From Streptomyces pilosus (GTDB lineage: Bacteria > Actinomycetota > Actinomycetes > Streptomycetales > Streptomycetaceae): 64,000 bases of DNA. The notes below the pieces were generated by a model. The model made no database searches, had not been told where the DNA came from, and worked only from the letters and a program-made list of their open reading frames with translations. Each line of letters begins with the position of its first letter. The stretch's first letter is position 1. The DNA lies in the NCBI RefSeq assembly GCF_014649835.1, contig NZ_BMTU01000014.1:124001-188000 (forward strand), given 5' to 3'. Of the stretch, positions 8,609 through 16,897 are shown piece after piece. The translations under genes and the position numbers were made by a program.

Positions 8609-9235
8609 TCATGCCGGCTGGCAGCTTCCGAACGTCACGACGTAGGTTCCCGCTCCGCTCGCGCCGGCGCCGGCCGGATCAGCCGCGCCTGCCAGACCCC
8701 AGCGCCCGATCTCCCTCAGCGACGGATCGAGGACGATCTGGCGGTGCCCCCATGTGCTGACGTTCACCCACCAGTTGACGGCTGCCCGTGGTGTGCCCCC
8801 GCCGCCCCAACCGGTGTAGGTGATCTCGCTGACCTTCCAGGACCGGGGGTTCGGACAGTAGCCCGCGGCCTTGATACGACTCTGTGGCGTCGAGCCTGTC
8901 TGCGGATTGGTGTGCGAGTCCTTGCCGGGCCCCCACCACTTCAGGCGTACGGCCTGGTCGGAGTGCTGGAAGGCAGCGTTCGTCAGAGACTGATTGTGTG
9001 CGAGCGCCGGGAGCCCATGTCGTGCGCGTTCGGCATTGATGAGACAGACCAGGGCTTGCTGTGTCCCGAGTGCACCGGTGCCCCCTCCCGGGCTCCGGTC
9101 GTAATACGCCGCGGCGTTGTCGCATTCGGAGACGGCATGGGCCTGCGACGCGGTGACGGGGATGAGGGTGGCTGAGAGAACGCCCGCTGCGACGAGAGTC
9201 ACCGCGGTTCGGGTGGGTGAAGCGTGCCTTCTCAC
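8609..9235 (-). CDS. Secreted CAP-domain (SCP-like) protein
   Basis: A 208-aa exported protein. Residues 1-34 are a signal peptide ending near SQAHA. The mature part carries the CAP/SCP fold: LINAERARHGLPAL with the family's N-x-x-R pattern, then a His in QHSDQAVRL and a W-x-x-x-H patch (STWGHRQIVLDPSLREIG). Bacterial members are extracellular and of mostly unknown activity. An inserted Gly-rich segment precedes the final strand, and the two C-terminal cysteines may form disulphides. It converges with the amidase gene, only 28 bp apart. Assignment to family is firm; function unknown. Confidence 0.85.
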   Translation of the reverse strand: MRRHASPTRTAVTLVAAGVLSATLIPVTASQAHAVSECDNAAAYYDRSPGGGTGALGTQQALVCLINAERARHGLPALAHNQSLTNAAFQHSDQAVRLKWWGPGKDSHTNPQTGSTPQSRIKAAGYCPNPRSWKVSEITYTGWGGGGTPRAAVNWWVNVSTWGHRQIVLDPSLREIGRWGLAGAADPAGAGASGAGTYVVTFGSCQPA

Positions 9236-9585
9236 GGTGGTTCGACCTCCCGCGGACAGAGGGCAGTCAGTTCGATGCGGGTGCCGTAGCGGCCGTCATC
9301 CGACGTGGAATCGACGTGGAAGCGCCCCCTTCAACCGTTGCTCCATACGGCCACGGACGCAACTCGACAGGGATAAGCGCGTCGATGGGGGAGCGCTGAC
9401 CAAACCGGGCCCTCGAGCGAGGAGTTTCGCGACCCCTACACCGAAGGCCGTCTCGCCTTGGTCCTCCGGGAGTGCCGATCGCGCTCCCGTAGGTAAGACA
9501 CGACCATGCAGCCGTCATGGCTTGACCGCGATGTGAGACTTCCAGCATGGACATGGGGCGTGAGTCGCGGTGGGAGAAGGATGCA
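9236..9585. other. Intergenic region, nothing recognised
   Basis: About 350 bp upstream of both the CAP-domain gene (minus strand) and the small membrane protein (plus strand). It probably contains both promoters, but no clear hexamers, operator palindrome, RNA gene or terminator could be supported. Confidence 0.4.
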
Positions 9586-9801
9586 ATGACGGTGGAGATC
9601 GTTTTCGCCCTGGTGACCGCCGTCGCGCTGGCTGCGGTGGTCTTCGTCGCCGCCCTGACTCTCGCGCTGGTCTGCGACCTCTCTGGTTCAGCGAAGAAAG
9701 GCGTGTTGACCGGAGGCACATTGCTCGGAGCGACGGCCGGAATGTGGCGTCTGGTGCGAGTGCTGCGTCGGTTCGACGAGCAGCGCCGAAAAGGCCGTTG
9801 A
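9586..9801 (+). CDS. Small single-span membrane protein
   Basis: A 71-aa protein with one or two hydrophobic helices near the N-terminus (TVEIVFALVTAVALAAVVFV) and a short basic tail (RRFDEQRRKGR) that would stay in the cytosol. I do not recognise the family. The start is chosen because GGGAGAAGG at 9572-9580 lies 5 bp before the ATG at 9586; an ATG at 9547 in the same frame lacks such a site. It converges with the DUF1801-type gene to its right. Confidence 0.55.
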   Translation: MTVEIVFALVTAVALAAVVFVAALTLALVCDLSGSAKKGVLTGGTLLGATAGMWRLVRVLRRFDEQRRKGR

Positions 9802-9914
9802 CTGTGAATCTTCTTCTCGAGATCGATAGCCTGCCGCCTCGGCGATCGTTGAGCGACTGGTGCCGGCCTGGCTCCGGGAGCCGCAGGTGGCCGCGCCGCC
9901 ACGGCGACCGGGCT

Positions 9915-10457
9915 TCACGGACGGCTGTACGACTCGGAGTTGCACCGAGGGTCCGACAGCTCTGCGCCACCTGCATGGGTTCGGGATGACAGCCCGCAAG
10001 GAACTCCGCTTGCGGCCTTCGTGACGAGGGCGGTGATCATCTGTGCGGCACTCTCGCTCAGCTCGGTCACTGCGTAGGAGGTGGGCCACAGTCCGCTGTC
10101 GTTGTCGAGGTTCGCTGCAGGGGTGAAGCCGAAGGTTGAATAACGTTCTTTGTCGACGCGTCCACTGCGGAAGAAGCACACGACCTTCCCCTTCCTCGCG
10201 TAGGCCGGCTGTCCGTACCAGAGCTTCGGCGACAACTCCGGGGCGGTGGCGGTGACGATGGTGTGAATGCGTTCGGCCACTGCGCGGTCCGCTTCCTCCA
10301 TCTGGGCGATCTTCGAGAGCACGTCGAGTTCCTCGGCGGCTGCCTTCTTTCCCCGGCCACGATCCACCTCCTTCCTCAGCTCGGCGGCGCGCTCCTGGAT
10401 GGCAGCACGCTCCTCCTCGGAGAAGCCCGCCCTGCCCGTGCTGGTGTTCGCGCTCAT
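9915..10457 (-). CDS. DUF1801 / iron-chaperone-like domain protein
   Basis: A 180-aa cytosolic protein. Residues ~20-60 form a charged helical region, and residues ~65-150 match the DUF1801 (YdhG/frataxin-like) pattern: APELSPKLWYGQPAYARKGK, then FRSGRVDKERYSTFGF. The best-known relatives bind iron or act in stress responses, but most are uncharacterised. The last ~32 residues (after ITALVTKAAS) have no family character; this is where related proteins usually stop, so the true stop may have been lost and the frame read on. Monocistronic by spacing. Confidence 0.78.
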   Translation of the reverse strand: MSANTSTGRAGFSEEERAAIQERAAELRKEVDRGRGKKAAAEELDVLSKIAQMEEADRAVAERIHTIVTATAPELSPKLWYGQPAYARKGKVVCFFRSGRVDKERYSTFGFTPAANLDNDSGLWPTSYAVTELSESAAQMITALVTKAASGVPCGLSSRTHAGGAELSDPRCNSESYSRP

Positions 10458-10780
10458 CGCTGCTTCCTCTCCAGATCGTGTGCGATATGAAGTGCTTCGA
10501 CGTTAGCCATGCCGCGGGTACCGGCGCTTCTCGAATCGTGATCGATGCTCGCCGTGCGTGCCGGGCCCCACCCGGCTTCACGGCGCCGCGTCTCCCGCCC
10601 CCGGCGGGCCTCTCGAAGGCCCAGTCGGTCCTGGTCACCAGCCCATGGCCCAGTGCTCCTGAACGACCCCTCCAGCAGGGCCGGCCTCCCCCGTAACAGG
10701 TCTGCGGCCATGGCGTGCCGGGTGGGTGGGGCGTCGACGGGCGACGGCGACGATGCTCGCGCCGCCCGCGGTGACAGGGG

Positions 10781-10815
10781 CCGGCCCCGTCAGACCTCGG
10801 GGCTGACGGGGCCGG
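10781..10815 (-). terminator. Strong hairpin downstream of the DJ-1/PfpI gene
   Basis: Perfect 13-bp inverted repeat (CCGGCCCCGTCAG against CTGACGGGGCCGG) with a 9-base loop, 16 bp beyond the stop of the minus-strand DJ-1/PfpI gene. No U-tract, as is usual in high-GC actinomycetes. Confidence 0.75.
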
Positions 10816-10831
10816 GGGTGGCGGTTCTCGG

Positions 10832-11536
10832 TCAGGCGTCCGGCAGGGCCGCGAGGACCTGCTTGGCCGTGGTCACGCTGGACTGCGGGTTCTGCCCGGT
10901 GATCAGGTTGCCGTCGACGATCACCGTGTCGGACCAGGCCGGGCCGGTTTTCACGTCGGCGCCGCGCTCGGTCAGCCGGCTCTCGACCAGCCAGGGAGCC
11001 TGGTCGCCCAGTCCGCCCTGGTTCTCCTCCTCGTCGGTGAAGCCGGTCAGGCTACGCCCGGCGAAGAGGAAGCTTCCGTCCTCCTTCGTGGCGCTGAGAA
11101 GCCCGGCGACGCCGTGGCACAGCGCGGCGATGACCTGCCCGCGGCTGTCGGCGTCTGCGAGCAGAGCGCCGAGGCGGGAGTCGTCGGCGAGGTCGGTCAT
11201 CGGGGCGTGCCCACCGGGCAGGTACAGGGCGTCGTAGTCGGCGGCGTGGACCGCGGCGAGGTCGAGCGGGGCCGCCAGGTCCTCCTCGATGGAGTCCAGG
11301 TACGCCGTGAACGCGGCCGCGGCGGCGGCGTCGACACCGCCGCGCTCGTCGAGCGAGATCGCGTCGACGGTGGGCCGGGCTCCGCCGGGGGTGGCGATGC
11401 GCACGGTATGCCCCGCTTCCGTCAGCACCTTGTGCGACGCGGCAACCTCCTCGGCCCAGTAACCGGTGGCGTGAGTGCTGCCATCGGCCAGGGGCAAGGT
11501 GTCGGCCGCCGAAATGATCATCAGGATCTGTGCCAT
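10832..11536 (-). CDS. DJ-1/PfpI family protein (type 1 glutamine amidotransferase-like)
   Basis: A 234-aa protein of the DJ-1/PfpI superfamily, close in layout to Hsp31-like chaperone/glyoxalase III proteins. The nucleophile elbow is AALCHGVAGL (Cys140-His141), and the early GYWAEE segment places the supporting Glu near residue 29-30. It begins MAQILMIISAAD, a typical first strand; longer frames upstream lack homologous sequence. Known relatives detoxify methylglyoxal or protect proteins under stress. A LysR regulator is transcribed divergently 122 bp away, the usual arrangement for a regulator and its target. A strong terminator follows. Confidence 0.88.
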   Translation of the reverse strand: MAQILMIISAADTLPLADGSTHATGYWAEEVAASHKVLTEAGHTVRIATPGGARPTVDAISLDERGGVDAAAAAAFTAYLDSIEEDLAAPLDLAAVHAADYDALYLPGGHAPMTDLADDSRLGALLADADSRGQVIAALCHGVAGLLSATKEDGSFLFAGRSLTGFTDEEENQGGLGDQAPWLVESRLTERGADVKTGPAWSDTVIVDGNLITGQNPQSSVTTAKQVLAALPDA

Positions 11537-11629
11537 GAGAGTCACGTCCTCGATAGGGAGCGATACGGACGATGTCCGGGAAGGGCACGTCCAGAGTGCA
11601 TCGGGAAAGCGTGCACGGCACACGGCAGG

Positions 11630-11645
11630 CATAAGAATGCTTATG
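11630..11645. promoter_or_regulatory. Palindrome in the DJ-1/LysR divergent promoter
   Basis: CATAAG, four bases, CTTATG: a perfect 6-bp inverted repeat, unusually AT-rich for this DNA, 13 bp before the LysR start codon. It is the best candidate operator for the LysR protein, placed for autoregulation. Confidence 0.6.
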
Positions 11646-11658
11646 TAAGGTCGGTTGC

Positions 11659-12567
11659 GTGAAGGACTTGGATCTGCTCGCCACCTTTCTGGAGATCTAC
11701 CGCTGCGGCTCACTGACGGGTGCGGCCAAGGTGCTCGGCCTGTCCCAGCCCGCCGTCAGCGGGCAGCTCATGCGTTTGGAGGAACAGGTGGGCGGCGCGC
11801 TGTTCGTCCGGTCGCGCAGCGGGGCCCGGCCGACGCCTCAGGCCCACGAACTGGCCCGCCGTGTCGGCCCCCACCTGGACGGCCTGCGCCACGTCCTGAG
11901 ACGGGACGACGCGGAGACCGCCCCGCGGGGCACCGTGCGGCTCGGAACGGCGTCCGACTTCGCCGCCGCCCGCCTGCTGTCGGCCCTCGCCCCCCTGACC
12001 CGCCACGGCCTGGAGTTGATGTTCACCCTCGATCAGGCCGAACCGCTGCTCAGCCTCCTCTCCGAGGACCGGCTCGACCTGGTGGTGTCGTCGATCCGTC
12101 CACCGCTGACCATACGAGGGCTGGCCGCGACGCCGTACGTCGACGAGGAATTCGTCCTGGTGGGCACGTCCACCGCGGCCCGGTCCATTGATCCCGGCCG
12201 CCTCGACGAAGATCCGGTCTCCGCCCTCGCCCATCTCCCCCTGGTCGCCTACGCCAAGGAACTGCCCATCATCCGCCGATACTGGCGAAGCGAGTTCGGC
12301 CGCCGGCCCCCCAACCAGGTGGCCGTCGTCGTCCCCGACCTCCGCGCGGTCCTGACCGCGGTGACCGCCGACGCGGGTATCTCCGTCCTGCCCCGCTACC
12401 TTGCCGAACCCGCCCTCCACAACGGCTCACTGGAACAGCTCCACCGCAGCCCCGTCCCACCACTCAACACCCTCTACCTCGTCACCCGCTCCGGCCCTCT
12501 CGCCCCACCCGTCCACTACCTGCGCACGCGTCTCATCGACCACGCCACCACCTGGGGTTCCCTGTAG
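11659..12567 (+). CDS. LysR-family transcriptional regulator
   Basis: A 302-aa regulator with the standard LysR layout. An N-terminal winged helix-turn-helix (residues ~4-62; SLTGAAKVLGLSQPAVSGQL, then RLEEQVGGALFVR) is followed by a ~200-residue effector-binding domain of the periplasmic-binding-protein fold. Translation begins at GTG 11659. It probably controls the divergent DJ-1/PfpI gene and itself through the palindrome at 11630-11645; the inducer is unknown, with an electrophile or oxidant being a guess from the target family. Length is normal for the family. Confidence 0.92.
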   Translation: MKDLDLLATFLEIYRCGSLTGAAKVLGLSQPAVSGQLMRLEEQVGGALFVRSRSGARPTPQAHELARRVGPHLDGLRHVLRRDDAETAPRGTVRLGTASDFAAARLLSALAPLTRHGLELMFTLDQAEPLLSLLSEDRLDLVVSSIRPPLTIRGLAATPYVDEEFVLVGTSTAARSIDPGRLDEDPVSALAHLPLVAYAKELPIIRRYWRSEFGRRPPNQVAVVVPDLRAVLTAVTADAGISVLPRYLAEPALHNGSLEQLHRSPVPPLNTLYLVTRSGPLAPPVHYLRTRLIDHATTWGSL

Positions 12568-12886
12568 CCCGAAGGCGCGGCGCCGCGTCGGGCGCCGCAC
12601 AGCCTCCTCGCGAGTCGGGTGGACCCAGGCGCGGTAGTGACGGTGGCCCGGGTCGCACCAGGACCCCGGGCATCACTCCGTGTACGAAGGCACCACCGGC
12701 TCACCGTCGACAGTCCTCTTTCCGGCCTGTGCGGGGCGTCTGTGCAAGGAGGAGGCGGGTACCCGACATGATGCTTGAACGAAGGGTCACCCACCTGTGC
12801 GGCCAGTGCGGCCGGAAGCCGCGTGGCCGTCGAGGGCGGCCGGACGGGCGAGTCTGCCGTGGGTCTGCCGATGAGGGGGCCGGCTT
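12568..12886. other. Intergenic region, nothing recognised
   Basis: About 320 bp between the LysR gene and the phosphatase operon. It should contain the phosphatase promoter. Several frames are open but none has a ribosome binding site or recognisable protein; no clear hairpin or palindrome was found. Confidence 0.4.
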
Positions 12887-14110
12887 GTGAGGGTGAGTAG
12901 TGCGGTGTCCTTGATGCGGCTGATGCAGGCCAGTCACACGGCCCCGTTGGAGCAGCTTCCGAAGTTGATCGCCGAGCATGCTGCCACGGCGGGCATGCGT
13001 GATGTGGCGGTCTTCGTGGTCGACCTCCGGGAGACGGTGTTGCGTCGGCTCACCGGCCGGGGCCCGGCTGCCGGCGACGGCGGGCAGGAGTTCACGGTGG
13101 CGGGGAGTCTGCCCGGGCAGGCCTACCAGCGTGTAGAACTGCTTCCCGAGCCCGAACGGGACGGGCCGGACGACCGTCCGGGCGGGCGGCGATGGTGGGT
13201 GGCCATCACTGACGGTGTGGAGCGGTTGGGGGTCTTGCGGGCCGACACGGCGACCGGCGACGAGGCCACCCGCCAGTCTCTGCGCGACCTGGCCTCCATG
13301 ACAGCGTTGCTGTTGCTCAGCAAGCGGTCCTTCAGCGATTCGCATGCGCGCCTGGTGCGTACCGAGCCGATGAATGTGGCTGCCGAGATGCAGTGGAACC
13401 TCACTCCGCCACCCGCCTTTGCCGGGCTCGGCACCACCGTGGGCGCGGTGATGGAACCGGCCTATCAGGTCGGTGGGGACGTCTTCGACTACGCGGTCGC
13501 CGGCAGCACCCTGCATCTGGGTGTCTTCGACGCCATGGGCCACGACACCACCGCCGGGATCACCGCCAACGTCGCCGTGGCCGCCTGCCGCAACGCCCGC
13601 CGCCAGGGCGCGTCGTTGAGCGAGACCAGCCACCAGGTGGAGCAGACCCTGATCGAGCAGTTCGCCACCAGCCGGTACGTCACCGCGATCCTCGCCGACC
13701 TGGACATGGAGACCGGTCGGCTGACCTGGATCAATCGCGGCCACCACCTGCCCATCCTGATCCGCGACAACCGCTGGACCAGCGAACTGGCCTGCCCGCC
13801 GGCCGGCCCCATGGGAGCCGACCTCGGCCTGCCGATCCGCACGGCCACCGAACAATTCGAACCCGGCGACCGTCTGCTGCTCTACACCGACGGCATCGTC
13901 GAAGCACGCGACAAGCAGGGCAGAGAGTTCGGGCGGGACCGCTTCGTCGACTTCGTCCGCCGCCACCACTCCGGCCGCCACACTCTGCACGAGACCCTGC
14001 GCCGGCTGATGGCCGCCGTCATGGATCATCATGACGGCGCCCTCGACGACGATGCCACCGTGCTGCTCACCGAGTGGCGCGGCGGACACCAGCACACGCT
14101 GATCCCGTGA
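12887..14110 (+). CDS. PP2C-type (SpoIIE) serine phosphatase with N-terminal sensor domain
   Basis: A 407-aa cytosolic phosphatase. Residues ~20-145 resemble a divergent GAF-type sensor. Residues ~180-395 are the SpoIIE/RsbU domain, with metal-binding aspartates in QVGGDVFDY (Asp198), FDAMGHD (Asp215) and the terminal DDDATVLL. Such enzymes dephosphorylate STAS-domain anti-sigma antagonists. The next gene, 32 bp downstream, encodes one, so this is very probably a partner-switching module controlling an alternative sigma factor through an anti-sigma kinase encoded elsewhere. Start is GTG 12887. The signal sensed is unknown. Confidence 0.9.
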   Translation: MRVSSAVSLMRLMQASHTAPLEQLPKLIAEHAATAGMRDVAVFVVDLRETVLRRLTGRGPAAGDGGQEFTVAGSLPGQAYQRVELLPEPERDGPDDRPGGRRWWVAITDGVERLGVLRADTATGDEATRQSLRDLASMTALLLLSKRSFSDSHARLVRTEPMNVAAEMQWNLTPPPAFAGLGTTVGAVMEPAYQVGGDVFDYAVAGSTLHLGVFDAMGHDTTAGITANVAVAACRNARRQGASLSETSHQVEQTLIEQFATSRYVTAILADLDMETGRLTWINRGHHLPILIRDNRWTSELACPPAGPMGADLGLPIRTATEQFEPGDRLLLYTDGIVEARDKQGREFGRDRFVDFVRRHHSGRHTLHETLRRLMAAVMDHHDGALDDDATVLLTEWRGGHQHTLIP

Positions 14111-14142
14111 CAACCGCGCCCCTGGACGAGAAGGAGGCGGCC

Positions 14143-14514
14143 ATGAGCCCACGAGGGCCGGAAGAGCCCGACCGGACAGACACCCTCCAGGTCCACGTCG
14201 ACGCGTTGGGCGTCGGCCGCTGCCTTCTGACGGCTGTCGGCTCCCTCGACCTGCACACCGCCCCGAAGTTCTCCGACGCTCTTCAGCCACTACTGCGCGA
14301 CGGAAACCAGAGCGTGCTGGTGGACCTCTCCGAGATCGCATTCATCGATTCCACCGGCCTGACCAGCCTGATCGCGGCCTACCGCACGACCAGGGCCACT
14401 GGCGCCCGCCTGGCATTGATCGCACCCAGTGAACGGGTGCGCCGGATGCTGGCCGTGACCGGCACAGACCAGGTACTGCCCAGCTACGCCACCGTCAACG
14501 CGGTACCCGACTGA
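14143..14514 (+). CDS. STAS-domain anti-sigma factor antagonist
   Basis: A 123-aa single STAS domain. The phosphorylatable serine sits in the family motif EIAFIDSTGLTSLIAAYR. Unphosphorylated, such proteins bind an anti-sigma kinase and free its sigma factor; the SpoIIE-type phosphatase encoded just upstream is the likely activator. AAGGAGG at 14131-14137 fixes the start at ATG 14143. No anti-sigma kinase or sigma factor lies nearby, so the partners must be elsewhere in the genome. Confidence 0.9.
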   Translation: MSPRGPEEPDRTDTLQVHVDALGVGRCLLTAVGSLDLHTAPKFSDALQPLLRDGNQSVLVDLSEIAFIDSTGLTSLIAAYRTTRATGARLALIAPSERVRRMLAVTGTDQVLPSYATVNAVPD

Positions 14515-15134
14515 TCGCACACCGCCGGCAGCCAACGACTCGTCCTGGTCTGTCCAGACGCCAAGCCTGAGCCGACCACCCGGCCCCCGCCCACCGCTCA
14601 CGGGGGCACGGGCCGTAGCCGTCCACGACGCGTCCGTACGGACCGGACGGCGGGGCCGACCGCTCGGGGCGAGGGAATTGGGAGAGCGGGCGCTGAACGA
14701 CTGCCGGGGGAGGGGGCTCGGGTCGTTCGGAATCAGGGCGTGAGGCAGGAGGTGCACGGCGACTGCGATCGTCCTTTGCCGGCGAAGGACGGGTCGGTTG
14801 GCCAAGGTAGCGACCTCATGGAAAAAGGCAAAGAGATGTTGCAAGGGACGTACGGCATGTGAGGTGCAGGCGGTCGGAGTGATGGGGGAGGTCAGTCGGC
14901 CGGGGTGCGCTCACATGGCTCGTCCGGTGACGTGCTCGGGCTGGCCGGGCGGGAGTTGATGCGGCAGGCGGGCAGCCGGGGTCGAGGGCGATGGGGTGGT
15001 TGTCGAGCAATTACAAAGAGAGCGCGATATCTTGCGCTCCCTTGTTAGTGATGGTTGAGTGTGCCGCGCCCCACACAGCAGTCGCCGACCTCGGTGGGGC
15101 GACCTCCGCGTTCTTGCCCGAAGGGGACCACTCG
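14515..15134. other. Promoter region of the alpha-glucan import operon
   Basis: About 620 bp without a convincing gene between the STAS gene and the sugar-binding lipoprotein. The right-hand third, an AT-richer patch near 15008-15060 with the palindrome at 15021-15040, is the likely promoter. The rest holds nothing I can support. Confidence 0.5.
15021..15040. promoter_or_regulatory. Candidate operator of the LacI regulator, upstream of the binding-protein gene
   Basis: Inverted repeat GAGCGC, eight bases, GCGCTC, in the only AT-richer patch before the solute-binding protein. The octamer TTGCGCTC (15033-15040) recurs directly before the lacI-type gene at 20805-20812, which suggests a common operator. 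Confidence 0.5.
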
Positions 15135-16553
15135 ATGAGAAGTGCCAGGCTCCGCCGTACCCGCCGCGTCAGCGCGGTCGCCCTCGTCTCCGCGATGACG
15201 CTCACCGCGCTCGCCGCCTGCGGCACGAGCAGCAGCGACGACGACGGCGACGGTACTTCGCAACCGACCGGTTCGACCGACGCCTCCGCTCCGCTCGATC
15301 CGAAGACCAAGGTCACGATCACGATCGACTGCATGCCGCCGACGGCGAAGGCGGCCGAGCTGAAGGAGTGGAAGGAGGACGTCGCCGAGTTCAACAAGAC
15401 GTACCCGAACGTCACGATCGAGGGCCGGTCGACCCCCGGTCAGTGTCTGGAGCCGCCGCGATTCACCGCCATGCTCAAGGCCAAGTCCCAGCCGGACCTC
15501 TTCTACACCTACTTCACCGACCTGCCGCAGGTCCTGTCCGAGGACGGCGCCGAGGACATCTCCGCGTACGTCAACGACAAGACGGTCCCGGCGCTGAAGG
15601 ACATCGACCCGAACGTCCTCGGCTCCCTCAAACAGGACGGCAAACTGTATGGGCTGCCCACCAGCAACTACACGATGGGCCTGCTGGTCAACCGCAAGCT
15701 TTTCAAGGACGCCGGCCTGAACCCCGACGCGCCGCCGCGCACCTGGGACGAGGTCCGAGCGGCAGCCAAGAAGATCGCCGGCCTCGGTGACGGGATCTCC
15801 GGTTTCGGCGAGTACAGCGCGGGCAACACCGGCGGCTGGCACTTCACCGCCCAGCTGTACAGCCTCGGCGGTGACATCGTCGACGCGAGTGGCACCAAGG
15901 CGGCCTTCAACGACGACTTGGGCAAGCAGGTCGCGAAGAACCTCCAGAACATGCGCTGGGAGGACGACAGCATGGGCAAGACCCAGCTGCTCAAGTGGGG
16001 CGACCTCCAGAAGCAGATCGCCACCGACAAGCTCGGCATGTTCCTCGCCGCACCCGACGACATCGCCTACATGGTCCAGCAACTCGGCGCCAAGTACGAG
16101 AACTTCGGCATGGGCCCGATCCCCGGCGGCAAGAACACCCTCGCCGGCGGCAACAGCTACATGATCAAGAAGGGCATCTCGTCCGACAAGGTCAAGGCGG
16201 CCGTCGCCTGGCTGAACTTCAAGAACCTCACCGTCGGCAAGGGCCAGTTCGACTGGGCCCGCACCAAGGCCGACAAGCTCCCGGTCGGCATCCCGCAGCC
16301 CAACTTCTGGCTGAACGAGTCCAAGACCAAGGACGACGCCGCCCGCGTGGAGCACGCGACCATGCCGGTCGCCAACTTCAAGGCCTTCATGGACAACCCC
16401 GTCCCGGGCAAGGCCGAGCCGCCGAAGGCCCAGGAGATCTACAAGATCCTCGACAACGTCATGTCCGGCCTCCTCACCAACAAGGACGCCGACGTCGACA
16501 AGCTCCTGTCGACCGCGGAGACGCAGGTCAACCAGATCCTGGCCGACCGGTGA
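15135..16553 (+). CDS. Sugar ABC transporter solute-binding lipoprotein
   Basis: A 472-aa extracytoplasmic binding protein of the maltose-type family 1. The N-terminus has an Arg-rich signal and lipobox (LTALAAC), so the mature protein is lipid-anchored at a Cys near residue 30. A Ser/Asp/Gly-rich tether follows, then the two-lobed binding fold (FNKTYPNVTIEG early, then LYGLPTSNYTMGLLVNRKLF). It is first in an operon with two permeases and an alpha-glucosidase, beside secreted enzymes with GH87 features, so its likely ligands are nigero- or other alpha-1,3-linked oligosaccharides. No ATPase gene is nearby; a shared MsiK-type ATPase is the usual solution in Streptomyces. Start is ATG 15135. 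Confidence 0.93.
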   Translation: MRSARLRRTRRVSAVALVSAMTLTALAACGTSSSDDDGDGTSQPTGSTDASAPLDPKTKVTITIDCMPPTAKAAELKEWKEDVAEFNKTYPNVTIEGRSTPGQCLEPPRFTAMLKAKSQPDLFYTYFTDLPQVLSEDGAEDISAYVNDKTVPALKDIDPNVLGSLKQDGKLYGLPTSNYTMGLLVNRKLFKDAGLNPDAPPRTWDEVRAAAKKIAGLGDGISGFGEYSAGNTGGWHFTAQLYSLGGDIVDASGTKAAFNDDLGKQVAKNLQNMRWEDDSMGKTQLLKWGDLQKQIATDKLGMFLAAPDDIAYMVQQLGAKYENFGMGPIPGGKNTLAGGNSYMIKKGISSDKVKAAVAWLNFKNLTVGKGQFDWARTKADKLPVGIPQPNFWLNESKTKDDAARVEHATMPVANFKAFMDNPVPGKAEPPKAQEIYKILDNVMSGLLTNKDADVDKLLSTAETQVNQILADR

Positions 16554-16585
16554 CGGAACCGGGTGGGGCGGACGCCACCGTCACC
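16549..16585 (+). terminator. Hairpin at the end of the binding-protein gene
   Basis: GGTGACGG pairs with CCGTCACC (8 bp, 21-base loop), overlapping the stop codon of the binding-protein gene. It lies inside the transport operon and would let most transcripts end after the binding protein, giving it excess over the permeases. Confidence 0.45.
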
Positions 16586-16897
16586 TGTCCCCCGCGGGCC
16601 CCCGTCGGCGCTCCACACCTGGGCCATCAGGCAGAGCACGCAGACACCGAGAAGGTACCGGCGGCGATCCGCAGGGGCCGCTCGGTCCACCGTGCGGCGA
16701 CGACCCCGACCAGGGCGAACCGGTCGCGGCACGGCTGGGTTCGGCGCCCGGGACGAGCACCCTCACCCAGGTGACGAGGCGACGTCGTACACCGAAGCCG
16801 GCCCAGAAGAGCACTCCCTCGCAGCCCTCGAGCGCGATGAGGCCCGCGAGCGACCGACCCGCCAGCGGACACGGCAGTCCCGTACCAAGGAGCAGCA
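16586..16897. other. Spacer between binding protein and permeases
   Basis: About 310 bp with no supportable gene, unusually long for the inside of a sugar ABC operon. Apart from the hairpin at its left edge I see no promoter or second palindrome. Confidence 0.45.

Noticed and set aside
12701..14341. A 546-codon minus-strand frame opposite the SpoIIE phosphatase
   Set aside because: The plus strand encodes a complete phosphatase and STAS pair; the minus frame has no family character.
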